From: an uncultured Rhodospirillales bacterium
GTDB lineage: Bacteria > Pseudomonadota > Alphaproteobacteria > Acetobacterales > Acetobacteraceae
Length of the DNA: 6,890 nucleotides
NCBI GenBank assembly: GCA_903928045.1
Contig: CAIYPH010000462.1
Location: 1 to 6,890 of the forward strand
Direction of reading: 5' to 3'
Each line of letters starts with the position of its first letter. The first letter of the stretch is position 1. Below, piece by piece: positions 1-5,036 of this stretch. The notes under the pieces are model-generated. The model did no database searches. It saw nothing but the letters and a program-made list of their open reading frames with translations, and was not told the origin of the DNA. The position numbers and the translations under genes are program-made.

Positions 1-39
1 CTTTGTAATCCTAAATGAACCTACCGGACGGACTCTGAC

Positions 40-44
40 AGGAG
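40..44 (+). promoter_or_regulatory. Shine-Dalgarno site for the 67-aa membrane protein gene
   Basis: AGGAG lies 9 bases before the ATG at 54. This is a good ribosome binding site with normal spacing and is the main reason to accept this short gene and its start. The 39 bases to its left are relatively AT-rich and could hold promoter elements, but I cannot assign a convincing -35/-10 pair. Confidence 0.6.
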
Positions 45-53
45 CAGCAAGCA

Positions 54-257
54 ATGACCGGCTTTCGCCATCGCCACCTCCATGAAATCATCGACCGCAG
101 CGCGGATGAGCGCGAGGCCGTCCGCCGCTCACTGTCGCTCACCGCCGTGTTCTTCTCGGCCCTCACCGCCGCCGCTGTCATCGTCGGCCTCAGCTCCGCG
201 CCGATGGAAGGGCGCTTCCAAACCGCCGATAACAGCCTCCCAGTGGCGCAGCCATGA
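54..257 (+). CDS. Small single-span membrane protein, unknown function (67 aa)
   Basis: I do not recognise a family. The protein has a basic, His/Arg-rich N-terminus (residues 4-10), a charged helix-like stretch (about 11-25), one hydrophobic segment at about 28-47 that would span the membrane once, and a short polar tail. The positive N-terminal side suggests an N-in orientation. A strong AGGAG site precedes the ATG, and the codons have the G/C-ending third positions of the neighbouring real genes. Its TGA stop overlaps the ATG of a 36-aa hydrophobic ORF, so the two may be translated together. The overlapping frame starting at 82 is Pro/Ser/Arg low-complexity and looks like a shadow. Function is unknown; a small membrane regulator or toxin-like peptide is possible but unsupported. 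Confidence 0.6.
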   Translation: MTGFRHRHLHEIIDRSADEREAVRRSLSLTAVFFSALTAAAVIVGLSSAPMEGRFQTADNSLPVAQP

Positions 258-364
258 GAGCCTTCCTCCTGCTCATGGCGCTCGCCACATCGGGCCTCAG
301 CACCGCCATCCTTGTCACCCCACACCCCGCACGGGATTGCACGGCCGCCCTTCTGGCCCCCTGA
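254..364 (+). CDS. 36-aa hydrophobic peptide ORF, translationally coupled
   Basis: The ATG at 254 overlaps the TGA of the upstream gene (ATGA), the classical arrangement for translational coupling, and no independent Shine-Dalgarno sequence is needed or obvious. The 36-residue product starts with Met-Arg, has a hydrophobic stretch at about residues 4-22, one Cys at 29, and ends at TGA 362-364. It could be a small membrane peptide or a truncated exported protein. Codons are mostly G/C-ending, but at this length that proves little. No family is recognised. After its stop the same frame stays open to 523 without a usable start codon, so a frameshifted or decayed longer gene is also possible. Confidence 0.35.
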   Translation: MRAFLLLMALATSGLSTAILVTPHPARDCTAALLAP

Positions 365-519
365 GCGCGGCGCCCGGCCCTCACCAAGCGTAGGGCGCAC
401 CGCCGAAGGCGCTGCGCCACCTCCCTCGCCCCTCGACGCGCCGACGTAGGCCCACGGCAAACCACACCTGCAACCCGGCCGAACCGGAACGCCGCCGCCG
501 CCGGCTGGGCCGGCACGGA
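365..519. other. 155-bp spacer with no recognisable gene
   Basis: This is where a vapB-type antitoxin gene would be expected before a vapC-like gene. I read all three plus-strand frames and found no start-initiated ORF resembling an AbrB/MazE, RHH or HTH antitoxin. One frame is open through 365-523 and ends in the TGA that overlaps the GTG at 520, but it lacks ATG or GTG and encodes Arg/Ala-rich sequence with no known motif. A GC-rich hairpin sits at the right end. Confidence 0.5.
500..514 (+). promoter_or_regulatory. GC hairpin next to the PIN gene start
   Basis: GCCGGC at 500-505 and GCCGGC at 509-514 form a perfect 6-bp stem with a TGG loop, ending 5 bases before the GTG start. In mRNA it would occupy the region where a ribosome binding site belongs, and no clear Shine-Dalgarno sequence is present otherwise. 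It could depress translation. In such GC-rich DNA it may also be chance. Confidence 0.3.
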
Positions 520-954
520 GTGAAGATCACCGTCGACACCAACATCCTCGTCCGAGCCGCCCTCCGCGACGTTGCGAAGCAAGCCACCGCCGGGGAGAAA
601 CCGCTGCGCGAGGCGGCAACCATCGCCATCCCGCTCCCCCGTCTCTGCGCGTTCGCCCTCGTCCTCCGCCGGGTCTACGCCATCGCCCCGAGTGACATCC
701 ACGCCGCCATCACCGCCCTGCTCAACGCCGCCAATGTCGCCGTCAACCGCCCCGCCGCCGATGCCGGGCTGGCCACCCTCGCGGCGGGCGGCGATTTCGC
801 CGATGGCCTCATCGCCTTCGAGGGCCAATGGCTCGGCGGGGAAACCTTCATGTCCCTCGATACGCACGCCGTCACCCTCCTCGCCCGCCAGGGCCACGCG
901 GCAAGCCTCCTCGCCTGCTCCGGCGGGCCATCCCCGCCTCCGCGTCAAGAGTAA
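520..954 (+). CDS. PIN-domain protein, VapC-like, with a lost catalytic acid
   Basis: PIN domains of the VapC family are Mg2+-dependent ribonucleases, usually the toxin of a toxin-antitoxin pair. The N-terminus VDTNILVRA supplies the first Asp (D6), the GGDFADGLIA block supplies D92/D95, and MSLDTHAV supplies D114, so three metal-ligand positions are present. The glutamate normally found in the CEFVWVLRR-type block is Ala here: the block reads LCAFALVLRRVY with A44, and GAG to GCG would need one base change. A46 is also Ala. Length (144 aa) is normal for VapC. The GTG start is chosen because the PIN fold begins immediately after it; the next in-frame Met is far inside the domain. No antitoxin is recognised upstream, and a hairpin blocks the usual ribosome binding region. 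The gene is probably a weakened or non-catalytic orphan toxin. Family assignment is firm, activity doubtful. Confidence 0.85.
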   Translation: MKITVDTNILVRAALRDVAKQATAGEKPLREAATIAIPLPRLCAFALVLRRVYAIAPSDIHAAITALLNAANVAVNRPAADAGLATLAAGGDFADGLIAFEGQWLGGETFMSLDTHAVTLLARQGHAASLLACSGGPSPPPRQE

Positions 955-982
955 ATCTTTCTTAAAATGCTAAACTTTCCTC

Positions 983-1008
983 TTGCAAGCCCGCACAAAC
1001 CCTATTAA
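983..1008 (+). promoter_or_regulatory. Possible promoter before the 223-aa gene
   Basis: The 63 bases between the PIN stop and the ATG at 1018 are clearly AT-richer than their surroundings. A TTGCAA (983-988) and TATTAA (1003-1008) resemble -35 and -10 hexamers, but they are only 14 bases apart, shorter than the usual 16-18. CTTGCAAG at 982-989 is also a perfect palindrome. The call rests mostly on the AT-rich context. Confidence 0.25.
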
Positions 1009-1017
1009 GAACACACC

Positions 1018-1689
1018 ATGAACGACGAGACGCCCTATCGGGAGTTCCCCATCACCAGCGCCGAGCTGGTGGCGATCTCGCGCGCTTTTTCCGCCCCCGC
1101 CGAGGCCCCGGCGGCGCTGCACCTGCTCGCCCGCCTGCGCTGTGCCCTGAACGGCATCGCCATTCTCATGGCCATCGCCTTCTCCCGCGGCCCGCACGCC
1201 GCACTCGCGGCGGCCCTGCACCGCTACCTCACCCGCGCCAACACCCGCTTCGCCGCCCTTATCGCCCGCGCCGTCGCCGGCACCCTCGCGCCCCCGCGCC
1301 GGCGCACCCAAGCCGCCACCGCGCGCGCCGCTAGGCCGCAGCCGCCCCGCATCCGCTTCCCCCAGCGCCGCGCCTGGCTGCGCACCGCGACCCTTCACCA
1401 CGGCGCCGCCATGGCCGGCGCCATCGGGCTCGCTCTGTCCGACCCCGCTTTGGCCAGCATCGTCGCCGCCGAACCCCGCGCCCAGCGCATGCTCCGGCCG
1501 ATCCTCCACATGCTCGGCATCTCCGCCGACTGCGTGCCGCCCTTGCCGCGCGCCGCCAAGCCGCCCGCCCCACAACCGCCCACCCGGCCGCGCCGCCTCA
1601 CCTACGCCGAGCGCAAGCAGGCCCTCTGGTACCCCAACTCGGAGAACCGCCCCTCAACCCTGCAATTTCTCAAACGCCGCCCGGCGTGA
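1018..1689 (+). CDS. Hypothetical Ala/Pro/Arg-rich protein (223 aa)
   Basis: I do not recognise this family. The N-terminal third (about 1-85) looks helical, with a hydrophobic stretch near residues 43-55. It is followed by an Arg/Pro-rich linker (about 90-120), a second helical, moderately hydrophobic region (about 125-170), a Pro-rich hinge (about 175-192) and a distinct basic/aromatic C-terminal tail (WYPNSENR at 204-211, then a basic end). There is no signal peptide. The ATG follows an AT-rich promoter-like spacer but only a weak AAGAA ribosome site. Codon third positions are G/C-rich, and the opposite-strand frame over the same bases is Gly-rich low complexity, so the plus frame is preferred. 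It ends 40 bp from a convergent gene. A DNA- or membrane-associated role would be a guess. Confidence 0.65.
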   Translation: MNDETPYREFPITSAELVAISRAFSAPAEAPAALHLLARLRCALNGIAILMAIAFSRGPHAALAAALHRYLTRANTRFAALIARAVAGTLAPPRRRTQAATARAARPQPPRIRFPQRRAWLRTATLHHGAAMAGAIGLALSDPALASIVAAEPRAQRMLRPILHMLGISADCVPPLPRAAKPPAPQPPTRPRRLTYAERKQALWYPNSENRPSTLQFLKRRPA

Positions 1690-1706
1690 CCGGGAAACGC
1701 GCGCGC

Positions 1707-1731
1707 AATTAGTTACGATATCGAACCAATT
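1707..1731. repeat. 25-bp imperfect inverted repeat between convergent genes
   Basis: AATTAGTT (1707-1714) pairs with AACCAATT (1724-1731) at 7 of 8 positions, around a perfect CGATATCG palindrome (1716-1723), with A1715 as a one-base bulge. The element is an AT-rich island in GC-rich DNA and overlaps the stop codon of the minus-strand carbamoylase gene. Its place between two converging genes fits a bidirectional transcription end or a protein-binding dyad. It lacks the GC stem and U-run of a classical intrinsic terminator. Confidence 0.4.
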
Positions 1732-2689
1732 ATGCGCCCCACACCGGCGGATCAACCGCGCCGACCTGCCCGGTAATCCGCCCATATGCCTCCGGCCGCC
1801 GGTGCTTGTCGAAAGCAAAAATCGTCGTCCGCCCCAGCCGGCACACCTCGAGATCGCAATCCGCCACGATCACCTCGTCATCCCAGCTCGTCGCCTGCGC
1901 CAGGATTTCCCCTTGCGGGTTCACGATGATGGAATGCCCGAACAACTCGCACCCATCCTCCGTCCCCGCCTTGGCCACCGCCACCGCATATGTCGCGTTC
2001 TGATACGCCCCCGCCTGCACGCTCAAATGGGAATGGAACACCCGCAGATGATGCGCCTCGAACCCCGAAGCCGCCTGGTTCAACGAGGGCGTGTTGTAGC
2101 CGACCATCACCAGTTCCACACTCTGCAACCCCAACACCCGCCACGCCTCCGGCCAGCGGCGATCATTGCAGATCATCATCCCCATATTCACCCCCTCCAG
2201 CCCGCCCATCGGCGCCCGGATGACGGGAAACCCGAGATCCCCCACCTCGAAATACCGCTTCTCCAAATGCTGCACCGCGCGCTTCGGGTCGAACTCCGCA
2301 TGCCCCGGCAAATGCACCTTTCGGTATTTCAACATGATCTCGCCTTCGGGGTTGACCAGAATGGCGGTGTTGAAATGCCGTCCCTCCGGCGTCCGCTCGG
2401 CATAGCCGAGATGGAACCCCAAGTTGAGCCGCTTGGCCGCGGCAAACAGCGGCGCCGTCTCGTTGGACGGCATCGCACTCTCGAACCACCGCTCCGCCTC
2501 GGCCCGATCCGCATGATAATGCCGCGGAAAAAACGTGGTCAGCGCCAGCTCGGGAAACACCACCAGCTCGGCCCCCCGCGCCGAAGCCCGCTCCATCAGC
2601 CGCACCATGCGGGCAACCGCGACCTCCCGCCCCTCCGCCTGCTGGATCGGCCCAAGCTGGGCAGCGGCGACAGTCAGAATCCGTGGCAT
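1730..2689 (-). CDS. N-carbamoyl-D-amino-acid hydrolase-like nitrilase-family enzyme, copy 1
   Basis: This carbon-nitrogen hydrolase (319 aa) is expected to be cytoplasmic; such enzymes cleave N-carbamoyl amino acids to amino acid, CO2 and NH3. The nitrilase catalytic set is visible: E47 in VVFPEL, K124 in KYRKVHLPGH, E143 in QHLEKRYFE and the nucleophile C174 in MICNDRRWPEAWR. It resembles the Agrobacterium D-carbamoylase along its whole length and keeps the His positions of that enzyme: H126 in HLPG, H141 in QHLEKR, and the His after Phe in VFHSHL. It has a short C-terminal extension compared with the roughly 304-aa Agrobacterium enzyme. The ATG overlaps the end of the cdh-like gene by 16 bp, with a weak GGA site about 6 bases before it, so translation is probably coupled. 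It is the last gene of the minus-strand operon. D-specific activity is an inference; a beta-ureidopropionase or carbamoylputrescine amidase role is less likely but possible. Confidence 0.88.
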   Translation of the reverse strand: MPRILTVAAAQLGPIQQAEGREVAVARMVRLMERASARGAELVVFPELALTTFFPRHYHADRAEAERWFESAMPSNETAPLFAAAKRLNLGFHLGYAERTPEGRHFNTAILVNPEGEIMLKYRKVHLPGHAEFDPKRAVQHLEKRYFEVGDLGFPVIRAPMGGLEGVNMGMMICNDRRWPEAWRVLGLQSVELVMVGYNTPSLNQAASGFEAHHLRVFHSHLSVQAGAYQNATYAVAVAKAGTEDGCELFGHSIIVNPQGEILAQATSWDDEVIVADCDLEVCRLGRTTIFAFDKHRRPEAYGRITGQVGAVDPPVWGA

Positions 2690-3366
2690 GTGAAATCCAT
2701 CATCGCCTCGCCATGCGCGAACACATCGTTATGCGCAACAACAAAAAACCCCTCGCCGGGCGCCGGCACCACCACGATCGTCCAGTCCCCCATATCCGCC
2801 CCAGCCCTTTCGGCCAGCAGCCGGAACGGGTTCACCCCCGCCAGCATCTCGCCCGCCACCCGCCGCGCGATCACCCGATGCCCATCAACCGGCACCGGCA
2901 CCACCGCCCACGCCTCCCCGATCGCCACCCCATCCAGCGCCGCCCGCACATCCGGCCGCACGCAGTCGATATGGATATGCAACTGGCTCTGCGACCGCCC
3001 GTTGCGCGAATTCACCGCCAACGCATACGCCATCCGCGGCAAGGCCCGCCCGACCCTGGTGTCCACCAGCCCCCGCACCCCCCAGGCCACCTCGAAACTC
3101 CGATCCTCCAGCACCCGATTATCCTCGATCCCCGTCACCTTGGCGGTGGGTATCGCAAGAAAATGGAACGGCTTCTCCGGCGAGTTGTCCTTCAACACCG
3201 CCACCCCCCGCACCGGGTCCACCGTCGTGCAGGGGCTCGGGGGCGTGATCGCCTTGGCCGCGGGGGCGCATTTGCCATCGACGATTTTCCACAAGGCATC
3301 CGGATCCGCCGCCCGCGCCGGCTGCGCCGCCAGCAACCCGAGGGCCACACACCACAGGAACCGCAT
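2674..3366 (-). CDS. cdh: CDP-diacylglycerol diphosphatase (Cdh) family, exported
   Basis: Cdh enzymes, which share the HIT-type fold, split CDP-diacylglycerol into CMP and phosphatidate at the outer face of the inner membrane. The 230-aa product has a signal peptide (about residues 1-19, ending ARA). It also has the family blocks LWKIVDGKC, PSPCTTVDP, VLKD, AINSR-like ALAVNSRNGRSQ, the HxHxxC core LHIHIDCVRPDV (H130, H132, C135) and ARRV. Length matches E. coli Cdh (about 250 aa). I chose the ATG at 3366 because it overlaps the previous stop as TGATG, gives a clean signal peptide and has GGAAGG about 10 bases upstream. An in-frame ATG at 3384 would add six residues. Its place between a binding protein and a carbamoylase is unusual. 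It may act on another nucleotide- or pyrophosphate-linked substrate. Family call is strong; substrate in this setting is open. Confidence 0.87.
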   Translation of the reverse strand: MRFLWCVALGLLAAQPARAADPDALWKIVDGKCAPAAKAITPPSPCTTVDPVRGVAVLKDNSPEKPFHFLAIPTAKVTGIEDNRVLEDRSFEVAWGVRGLVDTRVGRALPRMAYALAVNSRNGRSQSQLHIHIDCVRPDVRAALDGVAIGEAWAVVPVPVDGHRVIARRVAGEMLAGVNPFRLLAERAGADMGDWTIVVVPAPGEGFFVVAHNDVFAHGEAMMDFTCHGF

Positions 3367-5024
3367 CACGGCTGCACCTTCCATGTCTCAACCCATAGCG
3401 GCGGATAGGCGGTGATGCCGGTGAGCACGTATCCCTTCAGCCATTTCGGCAGCGCGATACCCACCTGCGGGAAGAACAGCGGCAAGGCCGGCAGATCGGC
3501 GGCATACGCCTGCTGCATCCGCGCCCAGGCCGCCCGCCGCGCCCCCTCGTCAAGCTCATTCTCCGCCACCTTGATCCCCTCGTCGATCGCCGCACTTTTC
3601 CAGTCCATGAAGTTGGAGCCGGTATAGTTGTTGGCCTCCGACGGGATGGACCCGCTGTGATACAACTGGCGCGGCGGATAGCTCAGCCCCAGCACCCAGG
3701 AGTACAACGCCACCCCCTCGAACCGCCGCTTCTTCATCGTCTCGCCGAACAAGGTGCGGAACGGCTCGTTCTTGATCACCGCCTCGACGCACACCGCCTT
3801 CCACTGGTTCTGGATCACCTGCTGCACCAGCTCGCCGAGCCGGATGCCCGAGCTGGTGTTGAACGTGATGCTCAACCGCGCCCCCGCCGCATTGCGGCAA
3901 ATCCCGTCGCTCCCCGGCGTCCACCCCGCCTCGGCCAGCAACGCCCGCGCGGCCGCGACGTCGTACGGCACCACCGGCAGGTCTTTCGCAAACATCGGGT
4001 CCCCCGGTGGCACCCAGGCGGTGGCGAGATCGGCCCGCCCACCATAGAGCCGATCGATGATCGCCTTGCGGTCGATCGCCATCAGCAGCGCCCGGCGAAC
4101 CCGGATATCCGCCAGCATCGGGTTGTCGAGCTGCACGTCGAGATGGTTGTAGCTGAGGGTGGAGCGGAATACGTAGTCGAACCGGTCCGGGTTCTGCGCC
4201 TGCAGGGCGATCACCTGGTCGATGGTGAGGCCGGAGAACTCGGGGGCGAAATCCACATCCCCCGAAAGCAGATTGGCCTGCAACGCCGCGGTGTTCTGAA
4301 TGCCCCGAACCACCACCCGCTCGAACGCCGGTGTCGTCCCCCGCCAGGCCGGGTTGCGTTCCAGCACCACCTGGCTGCCGGACTGGTAGTCCGCGATACG
4401 GAACGGCCCGTTATACAGCCCCCGCGTGGTCGGCGCCCGGTTGTAGGTGGTCTGGCGGAGATACCCCGCCGCGTCGCCCTCCTTCTCCCGCACCTTGCTT
4501 TCGATATGGGCCGGCAGCAGCCCGCCGATGCGGTCGTACAGCGACCAAACCTCGTCGAGATGCATCACCGCCGTATGGGCATCGATCACCTCCACCCGCT
4601 CAACCCGCCCCCAGTCCCGCGGGTTGGGAAAGCCGGAGGCCGGATCGCCGCCGATTTTCGCGGTGAAGGCAAGGTCGGCCGTGCTCAGCGGCGTGCCGTC
4701 ATCCCAGAAGATATCGTCGCGCAACGTGAGGCGGATCGACATGCCGGGCGAGCCATTGGCCCTGGTTTCCAGTTTCACCCGCCCATTGGCGAGGGTCGGC
4801 AGCTCGGTGCAGAGCATGCAGGTATTCCGCCACTCCGCGTTGAAGGCGGTGATCGGCCGGATCGCGAAGGCGAGGATGTAGCCCTTGATCACCTCCGGGT
4901 CGAAATACGGGTGCAGGCCGGAGGGAAACGCCGAAACCCCAAGCGTCAGCGTCTCATGCGCCGCCCGGGCCGGCGCGATGGCGGCGAGCAGCGCGAACAG
5001 GGCGGCGGCGAGGCGCTTGAGCAT
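3366..5024 (-). CDS. ABC transporter substrate-binding protein, family 5 (peptide/nickel type)
   Basis: This periplasmic receptor (552 aa) would deliver a small peptide or amide-like ligand to an inner-membrane ABC permease. It has a signal peptide (about residues 1-22, ending ARA). It then shows typical SBP_bac_5 blocks: CTELPTLANGRV, LTLRDDIFWDDGTPLSTADLAFT, the NGPFRIADYQSG region, and VRRALLMAIDRKAIIDRLYGG. The C-terminus has ALPLFFPQVGIALPKWLKG, in the position of the lobe-closing segment. Length is normal. Two cysteines close together (TCMLC) lie in the N-terminal lobe; there is no lipobox, so it is soluble rather than a lipoprotein. GAGGA with 6-base spacing precedes the ATG, overlapping the stop of the upstream carbamoylase gene. 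No permease or ATPase gene is in the window; they may lie upstream beyond 6,890 or elsewhere. The ligand is unknown; a hydantoin, carbamoyl amino acid or dipeptide would suit the operon. Confidence 0.9.
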   Translation of the reverse strand: MLKRLAAALFALLAAIAPARAAHETLTLGVSAFPSGLHPYFDPEVIKGYILAFAIRPITAFNAEWRNTCMLCTELPTLANGRVKLETRANGSPGMSIRLTLRDDIFWDDGTPLSTADLAFTAKIGGDPASGFPNPRDWGRVERVEVIDAHTAVMHLDEVWSLYDRIGGLLPAHIESKVREKEGDAAGYLRQTTYNRAPTTRGLYNGPFRIADYQSGSQVVLERNPAWRGTTPAFERVVVRGIQNTAALQANLLSGDVDFAPEFSGLTIDQVIALQAQNPDRFDYVFRSTLSYNHLDVQLDNPMLADIRVRRALLMAIDRKAIIDRLYGGRADLATAWVPPGDPMFAKDLPVVPYDVAAARALLAEAGWTPGSDGICRNAAGARLSITFNTSSGIRLGELVQQVIQNQWKAVCVEAVIKNEPFRTLFGETMKKRRFEGVALYSWVLGLSYPPRQLYHSGSIPSEANNYTGSNFMDWKSAAIDEGIKVAENELDEGARRAAWARMQQAYAADLPALPLFFPQVGIALPKWLKGYVLTGITAYPPLWVETWKVQP

Positions 5025-5036
5025 GACGGATCCTCA
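5025..5036 (-). promoter_or_regulatory. Shine-Dalgarno site overlapping the copy 2 carbamoylase stop
   Basis: Read on the minus strand, the stop TGA (5034-5036) runs directly into GGA, so TGAGGA supplies a GAGGA ribosome binding site about 6 bases before the ATG at 5024. It fixes the start of the binding-protein gene. Terminating ribosomes are also placed on the next start, which supports a shared transcript. Confidence 0.6.

Noticed and set aside
190..948. Minus-strand open frame of 252 codons
   Set aside because: It covers the small membrane ORFs and the PIN gene in antisense. The product is Gly/Arg/Glu-rich with no motif, while the plus strand has a recognisable PIN domain.
254..954. Intact VapBC toxin-antitoxin pair
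   Set aside because: Only the PIN-domain half is recognisable. No antitoxin fold motif is found upstream, and a catalytic Glu is missing.
970..1575. Minus-strand open frame of 201 codons
   Set aside because: It is the Gly-rich shadow of the 223-aa plus-strand gene. It has no family-like pattern.
1690..1740. Classical rho-independent terminator between the convergent genes
   Set aside because: The dyad present is AT-rich with a bulge and is not followed by a U-run in either direction.
2674..3384. Longer start for the cdh-like gene (ATG at 3384)
   Set aside because: It would place six extra residues before a clean signal peptide and overlap the previous gene by 19 bases. The ATG at 3366 has the TGATG junction and GGAAGG upstream.
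1802..3415. Plus-strand open frame of 537 codons
   Set aside because: It lies opposite the carbamoylase and cdh genes, which have clear family motifs. Its translation is His/Pro/Arg-rich low complexity, typical of the antisense of GC-rich genes.
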